Below are positions 1 to 8,064 of a DNA stretch of 64,000 nt, piece by piece; position 1 is the stretch's first letter; each line of letters begins with the position of its first letter. The notes under the pieces are model-generated. The model saw only the letters and a list, made by a program, of their open reading frames with translations, did no database searches and was not told where the DNA came from. Origin of the DNA: Flavobacterium sufflavum (GTDB taxonomy: Bacteria; Bacteroidota; Bacteroidia; Flavobacteriales; Flavobacteriaceae); the NCBI RefSeq assembly GCF_004016525.1, contig NZ_SACJ01000009.1, positions 1 through 64,000 on the forward strand. Reading direction: 5' to 3'. Position numbers and translations under genes: made by a program.

Positions 1-105
1 TTCAATAATATTTTTTCCGCTCTGATTGCTTACAACTTTGCAGACAAAAAACCGTCTTTGAAAAATAATTTCCTAGACACAAAACAATTAGTACTTTTTC
101 AATAA
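1..105 (+). pseudogene. C-terminal tail of a possible transposase (insertion-sequence end)
   Basis: Frame 1 is open from the window edge to a TAA at 103-105 and gives 34 residues. They contain an ALIAYNFADKKPSL stretch that resembles the C-terminal tails of some DDE transposases. This reading explains why the opposing receptor gene loses homology just beyond this point. The family cannot be named from so short a piece, and most of the gene would lie outside the window. The terminal inverted repeat, if present, probably lies within about 105-130. It is equally possible that this is not a gene at all. Confidence 0.4.
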
Positions 106-107
106 GT

Positions 108-2138
108 TTATATCGAACTCACGTTAAAATTAATAATATCTGTTCCTAATACAGAATAATAATTGTCATAGATAGTTAACGGGTTGCCATCAAATCCTCC
201 GCTTTTTGTTGTTCTAGCGGCTCTGTTATTGTTTCCTTTAATGCTGGCTGTTTCGTAGCGAATTCCCCAATCAAAATTAAGTTTTTCCGTTAGATTTAAA
301 TTGTTTCCAAGGAATAATGAAAGTTGGTTAGAGTTATAATCATAAGTACCACCACCAAATGAACCACCTAGTTTTAAGTATCCTGAATTGGGATCTGAAA
401 CTTGATATGCAGTTCCTGTACCGTCTTGTACAAAACTAACATCCAAAGGAGCAGTTTTATTTCCTATTGCAGATACTGAAAGTACCGGAGCGGTAATATT
501 AGGATCCGAAATAATTCTGGAATTGGTGTAAAAGAAACCTCCGGTAATAGATCCTTTTTTAATCTTTTTGGTAACTGTAAATTGATTCATCAATTCATCA
601 AGTGTGGTATAATTTTTTACTGAACCAGCATATCTTATGGCAGGTTTTTCGGGAACGGTTGCAGGTAAAGTAGAGTTTAATACAGTGTATACTGGTGTTC
701 TACCTGCAAAATCTTGTTTTACTTGAGCAAGTACCTGTCCTGTTTCCCTGTCTTTGTATGTAATAACCCCTGGTCTGAAAATTTGTAATGTTCCCATTAA
801 AAAATTTGTGGTAGGATCATCTAAATAACCAAAGTTAGTAGCGGTTTGACTATCTACATCTGCTAATTTTGAAGAGTATCTGATATTGTTATTTATTACC
901 CAGCTATCTCCAATTTTTTGTTGCCAGTCAATACCGAAGTAAGCATCTTTTGAATGATTAAGATTAGTTGGGTCAAAAACGGTAGTCTTTGAATCCGATC
1001 TATTAGGTATAGTAACTTTAGTAGCAGTTAATGCATAAGAGTCTGTTTTTTTTACTCCATCTGCTAAAGTGATATCATTTCCAAATCCTTTTCCAATCAA
1101 TGGAACATTTGAACCATTGTGATCATCCAGATATTTGGCATAAAATTTAACAGAACCACTATTGTAAGATTTCATAACGTTAGCTTTAATTTGGCCACCT
1201 CTGTTTTGAGCATAGCCAGCATAACGGGCTCCATTGGAATAGCGGTAAAATCCACCAATGTTATAAGACCACTTCTTGTCTTTTCCAAAAGTATCTCCAA
1301 TGTTAATATCGCTTCTGGTATATAGGTTTTTACCATCTCCCTCTAAACCAATTTTTTGTCTAAATTCATTGGCTTTAGAACCGCTTCCTGTTTTTGATAA
1401 AAAATTAAAAACTCCACCAGGTGCATTTGCAGATGTAATTGAAGAAGTTCCTCCTCTTACAGCTTCAACGCGGTAGATAGTAGCATCTGAACGAAAGAAA
1501 TAGTCTGCAGATAAGGAAGCACTATTTACTGCTGCTACTGGTAATCCGTCTTCTTGTAGAGAAACGTAATAATATCCATTAGGATCGTTTGCTAATCCCC
1601 CTACAGAATTGGCAGATACTCCTCTTGAATAGATAACATTTTTTACTTCGCCATAAGCAGAATTCACATATACTCCGGGTACTGTTTTTAACATGTCTGC
1701 GGCACTAGCTGGCGCTATTCTCTCCAATGTTTTGGCATTTATTGTCGAAATAGCCACTGATGCTCCCAGTTTTGTTCTTTTGTCAAACACACCTGTTACA
1801 ACTACTTCGTCCAATGTAGCCTGATCTTCTTTTAAGCTAATATTCAATTTACTACTTTGAGGTACTTTTACAGTAGTTTTTTGAGTAGTAAATCCTATAT
1901 AAGAAATATTGATTTTATAGGTTCCATCGTTTAGATTTCCAATGGTAAAATCACCATTGATGTCAGTAACTGCACTCTTGTTGTTTCCTTCTATAATAAC
2001 TGTCGAACCAGGTAAACCTATTCCCTTGTCATCAGTCACTTTTCCTTGAATTTTCCCCTGTTGTGCAAATGAAGTAAGGCTACAACTGATAATTGCGATA
2101 AAAAGGAAGTAATCCTTTATTAATTGCATTGTTTTCAT
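108..2138 (-). pseudogene. TonB-dependent receptor, C-terminally truncated
   Basis: Encodes 676 residues: a signal peptide (about 1-25, ending SFA-QQ), a carboxypeptidase-regulatory-like domain (about 28-108), a TonB plug (about 110-245) and the first part of the beta-barrel. It is a close paralogue of the intact 950-residue receptor at 14778-17630 and aligns with it up to the shared NPLTIYDN motif (residue 652 on). It then reaches a stop about 17 codons later and lacks roughly the last 280 residues, including the terminal barrel strands and the C-terminal Phe. Loss of homology coincides with a possible IS end at the left edge, so insertion is the likely cause. Without its last strands the barrel should not assemble. 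The promoter and operator are still present upstream. Confidence 0.85.
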
Positions 2139-2242
2139 AATTTTTGGCTTTTTAAAATTACATTAGTTTTTTTTGGTTGCATAAAATATTGATATGATAA
2201 TATTTTACATTACAAAGATGGGCAACAAAAAAATACTTTGTG

Positions 2243-2271
2243 ATTCAAAAAAAGACAACTTTTATTCAAAA
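2243..2271 (-). promoter_or_regulatory. Tandem AraC-type operator upstream of the truncated receptor
   Basis: Read on the minus strand, TTTTGAAT (2264-2271) is followed 21 bp later by a second TTTTGAAT (2243-2250). The proximal copy is 105 bp before the receptor start codon. Both half-sites are perfect here. The site abuts the stop codon of the frameshifted AraC gene. Six further copies with the same spacing occur in the window. Confidence 0.7.
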
Positions 2272-3179
2272 TCAGTTCAATTGCTGATATTCTAGTGGAG
2301 TCATTCCTGTTTGTTTTTTGAAGAAACGAACAAAATTACTAGGGTTTTGATCGCAGAGTTTTATGGCTATTTCAGACACATTGAGGTCTGAATATTTTAA
2401 AAGGGTCTTGGCTTCTAATATCAGCATTTCTTTTAGTAAATCCTGTGCAGTTTTATTGGTACTTTTTTTTACGCATTTGTTTAGATAGTCAGGAGTTATG
2501 TTCATTGATTTAGCGTAATACAATATGTTTTGGTGTTCATATATGTTTTTTTCTAAAGCATTTTTGTAACGTTCTGTAATATCTAAAAAGGAGTTTTTTG
2601 TTTTCGTTGTTTGAAGAGGAATCTCTTTCTTTATCTCTTCAAAAATCACTAACAAATTGCATGAAATAAGTTGTTTGTTAGATGTTTTTTCTTCTTTGTA
2701 TAGTTCTAGCGTTCTATTCAAAATAAGTTCTATATAGTTCAATGTATTTTCAGACAATTCAATTACTGGATGGGACTGATATTGAAAGAAAGGAAATTGT
2801 TTGCTAAGGAAGTTTTTAGGTAAATAGTCAAATATTTTTTCATCGAAATGACAATAGAAACCTTCGGCATCATCACTCATCATTTCGTGTTGGGTAATTT
2901 GATATGCTGGTAAAAAAATATAGAAGAAGTACTAAATTCATATTTGTTTAGTCCTTTAGTTCTTTTTGAAAGTCCTTTTTTTAGAAATATAAAATCATGT
3001 ACCGTTTTTCGATGTGGCAGTACTTGAAAACTGGATTTATTGGAGAGATCTTCTATTCGATTAATATGATATTCTTGATGAGTCTGGCTGGACTTAAAAA
3101 GGCTCCAAATCGTATTGTCAGCATGTATTCGATCTATTTCGGATGCAATCAGAGTTGGTACGTATTCTTTATTAGACAT
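2272..3179 (-). pseudogene. AraC-family regulator, frameshifted
   Basis: Two overlapping frames (2880-3179, 99 residues; 2272-2883, 203 residues) together match the intact 302-residue AraC protein at 24266-25174 from its MSNKEY start to its C-terminal HTH domain. The break is a one-base loss in a run of seven A at 2912-2918. Restoring one A rejoins ...SSIF to PAYQITQHEMMSDDAEG. The downstream fragment holds the two-helix-turn-helix DNA-binding region (SDLNVSEIAIKLCDQNPSNFVRFFKKQTGMTPLEY). The two fragments overlap by ATGA, so some re-initiation is conceivable. As it stands this is a pseudogene, a homopolymer slippage (phase) variant or a sequencing error. Confidence 0.85.
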
Positions 3180-3227
3180 CTTCGGATATTTTTATTATTT
3201 ACATAAAATTACAAAAAAAAATATTCA

Positions 3228-3322
3228 ATAATCGCAATGCTATTAGTACATCTGGCACTGACACCTTTTGTTTTTGCAGGAAAGCTGGGAACTTTAAAAC
3301 CAAAAGGAGTTAAATTTCTAAA
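3228..3322 (-). pseudogene. 3' remnant of a cyclase-family gene
   Basis: The minus strand encodes about 28 residues beginning LTPFGFKVPSFPAKTKGVSA and continuing to IAIIE. They align with the C-terminus of the intact cyclase at 25391-26146 (LPPFGFKVACFPAKIKGASA ... AVAIIE). Nothing of the upstream 220 residues remains, because the stop codon of the SDR gene at 3335 lies directly before it. The remnant sits between an SDR and an AraC gene, the same order as in the intact locus (SDR-cyclase-AraC). It is therefore the scar of a deletion in a duplicated locus. Confidence 0.8.
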
Positions 3323-3334
3323 TCGGTTATTTTT

Positions 3335-4102
3335 CTACGCAAATGCGCCTCCATCCACTGCCATAGCGTGTCCGGTAATGAAGCTAGATTGGTCAGAACA
3401 CATCCATAAAGCCACATCGGCTACTTCCTGCGGCTGTCCCATACGTTTCATTCTTTGGAGATTGATTGCAGCTTCCAGGGCTTCAGGATTATGAGCCAGT
3501 TTTCTTCGCCCTTCCATAATCATTGGAGTTTCAATTGCTGTGGGGCAAATTGCATTGATGCGAATGTTTTTGGTCGCATTTTCTATAGCGGCACTTTTTA
3601 CAATTCCAATGACTCCGTGTTTTGAGGCACAATAAGGAACATTGTCCGGTTGTCCCACTAATCCGGCCGCCGAGGCTACGCATACAATATTTCCACCGCC
3701 TTGTTTCAACATTTCTATTAACTGATATTTCACGCAATACCAGGTTCCGGTTAGGTTAATATTGATTTGTTGCAACCAGGCATCTTCAGGGTATTCATGT
3801 GTTGGTAAGGACAGAGTGCCTGCAATACCAGCTGAATTAACGGCACAATCCAAACGTCCAAATGTCTTAATGGTTTGTTCTATCATGTTTTGCACTTCTT
3901 CTCTTTTCGAAATATCACACTTTACAAAAAAAGCTGATTTTCCTAATGCTTTGATTTCGTTTACCACCAATTCTCCTGCGGTTTCATTTACATCTGAAAC
4001 CACCACATTCGCTCCTTCTTTAGCAAAAGAAATAGCCGTAGCTCTTCCAATTCCTGATGAAGCACCTGTTACCAGACAAACTTTATTTTCAAATCGTTTC
4101 AT
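3335..4102 (-). CDS. Short-chain dehydrogenase/reductase (SDR)
   Basis: A classical SDR of 255 residues. It has the cofactor motif TGASSGIG near the N-terminus, an acidic residue (VVVSDVNE) at the end of beta-2 that favours NAD(H), the NSAG motif, catalytic Ser and YCASK, and a typical C-terminal VDGG. I chose the ATG at 4102 (MKRFENK), not the longer in-frame start at 4159, because the longer form adds 19 residues with no SDR counterpart and overlaps the preceding gene. It follows the SDR at 4128 after 25 bp and is probably co-transcribed with it. The substrate is unknown. The context suggests a sugar or hydroxy-acid intermediate. Confidence 0.85.
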   Translation of the reverse strand: MKRFENKVCLVTGASSGIGRATAISFAKEGANVVVSDVNETAGELVVNEIKALGKSAFFVKCDISKREEVQNMIEQTIKTFGRLDCAVNSAGIAGTLSLPTHEYPEDAWLQQININLTGTWYCVKYQLIEMLKQGGGNIVCVASAAGLVGQPDNVPYCASKHGVIGIVKSAAIENATKNIRINAICPTAIETPMIMEGRRKLAHNPEALEAAINLQRMKRMGQPQEVADVALWMCSDQSSFITGHAMAVDGGAFA

Positions 4103-4127
4103 TGTATTTCGTTTTATTTTATCTAAT

Positions 4128-4898
4128 TCAATTTCCGTCACTAATGGTTGTTCCTCCATCTATAATGATATTTTGACCCGTTATAAATCCACCAGCTTTA
4201 GAGGCTAATAAGAGTGCCATTCCGGCAACTTCTTCTACTTTTCCAATTCTTCGTAACGGAGTCAGTAAAATTCTTTTTTCTATTACTTCCGGATTATTAG
4301 TCATGGCTTTTGCAAATTCGGTGTCTATTACTCCAGGGGAAATCGCATTTACACGAATGTTATCCGGTCCGAATTCTACGGCGAGATTACGTGCCAATTG
4401 TGCTAATCCTGCTTTTGAAATACCATATAATCCTAAGTTTTTATTTCCTCTTACGCTGGATAAACTGGATAGGTAAATGATAATGCCCTCTTTTTTGTCC
4501 TGCATTTTCGGAATCACTTTTTGAGTGATATAAATTGCGCTTTGTAAATTGATTTGCATTGTTTTTTCAAAAGTTGCAGAATCTATTTCTAAAAAAGATC
4601 CCGGAATTGCAATCCCTACACAATGAATTAAAATGTCAATTTCTCCTGCTTTTTCTTTTGTTTCCAATACTAATGCATCAATATTTTCTTTTTTTGAAAC
4701 ATCACAAGGAATTGCAATAGCCTTGATTCCTTTATTTTGAAATTTCTCCTGAGTTTTTAAACAGCCTTGCTCGTCATTGCTTGACACGATTACTGTGGCG
4801 CCATGAATACCTAAAAGTTCTGCAATGGCTTTACCCATACCACTTGTGGAGCCAGTTATAAGAGCCACTTTATTTTCAACAGAAAAAAGATTACGCAT
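4128..4898 (-). CDS. Short-chain dehydrogenase/reductase (SDR)
   Basis: A classical SDR of 256 residues with TGSTSGMG (Rossmann loop), LSSLSS containing the catalytic Ser, YGISK (Tyr/Lys) and C-terminal IDGG. Beta-2 ends VIVSSNDE, so cofactor preference is less clear than in its neighbour. The start overlaps the stop of the upstream MFS gene by 8 bp, indicating translational coupling. The Cys-Val-Gly in place of Asn-Ala-Gly after beta-4 (IHCVGIA) is a departure from the usual motif. It probably works with the adjacent SDR on related intermediates. The substrate cannot be read from sequence. Confidence 0.85.
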   Translation of the reverse strand: MRNLFSVENKVALITGSTSGMGKAIAELLGIHGATVIVSSNDEQGCLKTQEKFQNKGIKAIAIPCDVSKKENIDALVLETKEKAGEIDILIHCVGIAIPGSFLEIDSATFEKTMQINLQSAIYITQKVIPKMQDKKEGIIIYLSSLSSVRGNKNLGLYGISKAGLAQLARNLAVEFGPDNIRVNAISPGVIDTEFAKAMTNNPEVIEKRILLTPLRRIGKVEEVAGMALLLASKAGGFITGQNIIIDGGTTISDGN

Positions 4899-6081
4899 AA
4901 TTTTTTTGTTTTAGACGATATAATGTTGACGAGCTTATCAGTGCAATAACGCTCAGCGTAATCACCATGGGTAATGCCGATGCTTGTTGGAAATTACTCA
5001 GGATGACTGTAACTATTGTACTTAAACCCATTTGGATACTTCCCATTAATGCAGCGGCACTTCCAATATTTTCCGAAAAAGGACGAATCGCCAGAGCCAT
5101 AGTGTTGGGTGTGATTAAATGCAACGACAGCATGTAGCAGCTTATTCCAAACAACATAAAGGGAACAGAAAAAAAGTGAATGCTTATGAATACCAGTAAG
5201 GCACAAATAAATAATTGGGTAAAGGCAGCAACAATAGCTATTTGACTACTGGGAAAATGTTTTAAAAAGTATCTATTGGATTGATTACTAATTAATAAAC
5301 AAGAGCCTGTTGTTGCAAAAAGCCAACCAAATTGACTCTCGGTTAATCCTAATAATTTAATAAAAACAAAAGAAGAGCTTGAAATCCAGGTAAAAAGTCC
5401 GCCACTTGCTAAAGCTGCCACAAATGAATAGCTCCAAAATGTTGGTGTTTTTAATACTGAGGTATAAGTATTTAAAATTGATTTTGGTCTCAGGGAATAT
5501 TGTTTTTCAGGGATATAATTATCTGATAAGAAAAAGGACAAGGCAATAATTAAAGAACCGGACATAATAGCAAGCATGATAAAAATAGCTCTCCAGGAAT
5601 AAAATTGAAGCACTAATGCACCAACTGATGGAGCAATTATAGGTGAGACGCCCATAACAAGAGCCATTGATGAAAATATACTAGCTGTTTTTTCAACAGG
5701 AAAATTATCTCTTACGATGGCGCGGCTTCCCACAGTACAAATGCTAATTCCTATGGCTTGAAAAAAACGCAATACGATTAAGAAGCTAACATTCGATGCT
5801 ACTGCACATCCTAAAGAAGTGAGCAGGAATAGGCTAAGACCTAACAGCATTGGTTTTTTACGGCCAAATTTGTCCAGTAAAGGTCCATTTATCAGCTGAC
5901 CTAAGCAGGAACCTGCAAAAAAAGTACTCATTGACAAAGTGATTTGTCCTATGTCTGTTCCCAGTACTCTGGCCATTTCAGGAAATGCGGGCAAATACAA
6001 ATCGGTTGAAAAAGGCATGAGCCCATTCAGTAAACCTAAAATAATAATAAGTTGTTTGTTTTTTTTGTTGTCTTCGCTCAT
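4891..6081 (-). CDS. MFS transporter, Bcr/CflA drug-resistance type
   Basis: A 396-residue membrane protein with about 12 hydrophobic segments. The N-terminal LNGLMPFSTDLYLPAFP motif (about 15-32) is characteristic of the Bcr/CflA subfamily (DHA1 exporters), followed by the MFS loop 2-3 motif GPLLDKFGRKKPML. It probably exports toxic small molecules, such as phenolic products of the pathway, at the inner membrane. It is the first gene of a small operon with the two SDRs (8 bp overlap). Upstream lies the palindromic repeat element at 6150-6333, which separates it from the cupin gene. Confidence 0.85.
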   Translation of the reverse strand: MSEDNKKNKQLIIILGLLNGLMPFSTDLYLPAFPEMARVLGTDIGQITLSMSTFFAGSCLGQLINGPLLDKFGRKKPMLLGLSLFLLTSLGCAVASNVSFLIVLRFFQAIGISICTVGSRAIVRDNFPVEKTASIFSSMALVMGVSPIIAPSVGALVLQFYSWRAIFIMLAIMSGSLIIALSFFLSDNYIPEKQYSLRPKSILNTYTSVLKTPTFWSYSFVAALASGGLFTWISSSSFVFIKLLGLTESQFGWLFATTGSCLLISNQSNRYFLKHFPSSQIAIVAAFTQLFICALLVFISIHFFSVPFMLFGISCYMLSLHLITPNTMALAIRPFSENIGSAAALMGSIQMGLSTIVTVILSNFQQASALPMVITLSVIALISSSTLYRLKQKNYA

Positions 6082-6149
6082 TTCATTGTATCATTTACCA
6101 TTAGTCCATGCTTTTAAAATAGAAGAGGAGTTTTTTAGTTTATAATAAT

Positions 6150-6333
6150 CCATTGGGTGTAATTATTAAAATTGTCAGTTCGAGTGTTTTTTGTGGAGTA
6201 AAACGGAACAAAAAATGTATCGAGAACCGTTTTTAATGAAATTTTTCTTGTTCTCGATACAATCCCGCCCAAAAGCGGGATCACTCGAACTGACGAAAAA
6301 TTATCATCAAAAACTAATTTCACCCAACGGGTT
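6150..6333. repeat. Palindromic (MITE-like) repeat element
   Basis: The ends are inverted repeats. The left end, from 6152, reads ATTGGGTGTAATTA and then GTCAGTTCGAGTG near 6174-6186. The right end reads CACTCGAACTGAC, then AAAAACTAATT, then CACCCAACGGG. Inside are a second inverted pair (TGTATCGAGAAC / GTTCTCGATACA) and a short hairpin (ATCCCGC / GCGGGAT). The same terminal sequences border the element at 39980-40372. There is no coding capacity: the 62-codon minus-strand frame here is only a by-product of the palindrome. Confidence 0.75.
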
Positions 6334-6346
6334 TTATTAATAGATT

Positions 6347-6835
6347 CTAATGTTGCATATATTCAGGAAGCGGCATTCCGTTGATCTCATAAGGTTTTGC
6401 CTCAATAAGTACAAAGACAATCCGGCAAACTTCAGTTTTACTTGGGTTTTTCCATTTGTGTAGTGTTCCGCGTTGCACTATAATTTGTCCTGGACCAATT
6501 CTCTTTGAGACTTCATTTTCTAGTTCAAGTTCGATTTCGCCACTAATTACAATCCCATAATCAATACTGTCCGTTCGGTGAAGGGGAGAACTGGCACCAG
6601 GTAACATATCTACAATGCGAATTACAGAACCTCCTTTTAGAGTTGTTCCGGCATCTCTTTTGGCACCATCAATGGTATCATTACAATCTGCAGGAACGCT
6701 AGCTGTTGTCCATATTGTAGCCATAGCAGCATCGCCGGTTGGGATAATAAGGGTTTCAAATTCTTCGTCGGAAGTGAATACCGCAGTGCCTTCGGAAGTA
6801 TGACCGGTTACAATTCTTCTAATTGGTAAGTCCAT
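6347..6835 (-). CDS. Cupin-domain protein
   Basis: 162 residues with one cupin barrel in the C-terminal half (about 75-150): VIRIVDMLPGASSPLHRTDSIDYGIVISGEIELELE, then GPGQIIVQRGTLHKWKNPS. The conserved glycines and His (HRTDSIDY, LHKW) fit cupin motifs 1 and 2, although the usual HxH is reduced to a single His in motif 1. Small cupins of this type are often found near aromatic or polyketide metabolism. It could be an isomerase, a dioxygenase-like enzyme or a ligand sensor, and I cannot choose. It lies 13 bp after the DUF3861 gene and probably belongs to the same transcript. Confidence 0.8.
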   Translation of the reverse strand: MDLPIRRIVTGHTSEGTAVFTSDEEFETLIIPTGDAAMATIWTTASVPADCNDTIDGAKRDAGTTLKGGSVIRIVDMLPGASSPLHRTDSIDYGIVISGEIELELENEVSKRIGPGQIIVQRGTLHKWKNPSKTEVCRIVFVLIEAKPYEINGMPLPEYMQH

Positions 6836-6848
6836 TTTGCCTTTGTTT

Positions 6849-7154
6849 TTATTCTTTAGTTGGAGTTGATTTTAACTTTTTCATAAACTCACTGAAAGCG
6901 GGTCTAAACTCACTAAAAAGTTCATTCTCCCTGTTTTTTAGCATCACTTCGCTAAACATTTTTAAACCAATGGCAAATTCAGCAGCCTGATCTTTAGTTT
7001 TAAAAATGTCCCTGTTTTTCATTCTTTCGATTATCGTAAAAATGTTATCGTGATTATCAAATGCTAATTCAATAGGAGCGTAGACTGTATCATCAACTTT
7101 AGATGTTTCTAATAGCTCCAGTCTTAGTTTGTATTTATTTGTTCTCTTTTCCAT
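6849..7154 (-). CDS. DUF3861-family small protein
   Basis: 101 residues from the ATG at 7154 (MEKRTNKYKLRLE). It matches the DUF3861 pattern: an N-terminal strand region, FDNHDNIFTIIERMK, AAEFAIGLKMFSEVMLKNR and FSEFRPAFSEFMKKLK. The function of the family is unknown. The start codon overlaps the esterase stop codon as TAATG, so translation is coupled. A longer in-frame start at 7190 exists but would overlap the esterase gene by 37 bp, so I rejected it. Confidence 0.8.
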   Translation of the reverse strand: MEKRTNKYKLRLELLETSKVDDTVYAPIELAFDNHDNIFTIIERMKNRDIFKTKDQAAEFAIGLKMFSEVMLKNRENELFSEFRPAFSEFMKKLKSTPTKE

Positions 7155-8032
7155 TATAATTTTTTTAAAAATCCTTGTAATTCTAACCAATCTCCATAGC
7201 GATCAATCCAACTTTCAACCGGTAAGTTCATTTTACGCATCCCAAAACCATGGCCTCCTTTAGAATAAATATGCAATTCTGCCGATTTTCCAGCCGCTAA
7301 CCAATTGGAATAAGTTTGCACACTATTTGGCGCTAAGCCCAATTGATCATCCGATGCAGCCGCGATAAATAGAGGAGGAGCATCAACAGGAACCACCGTG
7401 TTTTTTAAGGCTCCGGTATAGGCATAAATAGGGGCAGCAAAATCCGGACGGTTATTTCCTTTCGAATTGTAAACAGTACCAGCGGCTACAGTTCCTCCTG
7501 CTGAGAAACCTATAATCCCAATTTTGTTTTTCTCGATGTTAAATTCAGCTGCATGGTTTCTTACATATTCTATCGCTGCCTGCCCATCGGCAATGGCTAA
7601 TGTGACAACTGGCGCATTGATAGAATCTAATTTTTTTCTGTTTTCGAATAAAGGAAAAAGCTCTTTTACGGGGTCGTCAGTTTCGCTTTTTACGAGTCGG
7701 TATTTTAAAACGAAGGCAGTTATCCCTTTAGAATTTAACCATTTCGCCACATCAATTCCTTCGCTGTTTATCGATAAGGTATGAAAACCACCTCCGGGAC
7801 AAACGATTACTGCTGTTCCGTTTGCCAGGGCTTTGTCCGGCGCATACATCGTAAGTGTGGGTTGGGAAACATTGTATATTACCTGGGTTTGAAACGTTTC
7901 TGAAAACATTTCTTTTTCCTGCCAATTCCAGTTTTCTGAACCGGGAGCTTTACCTTGGTAGAGTGGAATTACTTTTTGTGCATTTGATACAAAAGCACTA
8001 AATACCAGTAAGATTAAAAATTTATTTTTCAT
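7154..8032 (-). CDS. Secreted alpha/beta-hydrolase (carbohydrate esterase-like)
   Basis: 292 residues with a signal peptide (about 1-18, cleavage after SNA). It has an alpha/beta-hydrolase fold with the oxyanion motif CPGGGFHTLS (about 77-86), the nucleophile elbow GFSAGG (about 170), an Asp in AAASDDQLG and the catalytic His in SKGGHGFG. Relatives include xylan and feruloyl/acetyl esterases and BD-FAE-type enzymes. It probably removes acetyl or aromatic acyl groups from the glycoside in the periplasm. It lies between the GH3 gene and the DUF3861 gene on the same strand. Confidence 0.85.
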   Translation of the reverse strand: MKNKFLILLVFSAFVSNAQKVIPLYQGKAPGSENWNWQEKEMFSETFQTQVIYNVSQPTLTMYAPDKALANGTAVIVCPGGGFHTLSINSEGIDVAKWLNSKGITAFVLKYRLVKSETDDPVKELFPLFENRKKLDSINAPVVTLAIADGQAAIEYVRNHAAEFNIEKNKIGIIGFSAGGTVAAGTVYNSKGNNRPDFAAPIYAYTGALKNTVVPVDAPPLFIAAASDDQLGLAPNSVQTYSNWLAAGKSAELHIYSKGGHGFGMRKMNLPVESWIDRYGDWLELQGFLKKL

Positions 8033-8064
8033 TTTTTCTATGTTTTTTATTTTTCGAAAATCAT

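Noticed and set aside
3237..3494. 85-codon plus-strand frame
   Set aside because: It is antisense to the SDR gene and the cyclase remnant. The signal is on the minus strand.
6135..6323. 62-codon minus-strand frame
   Set aside because: It lies wholly inside the palindromic repeat element, has no gene-like composition and is explained by the inverted repeat.
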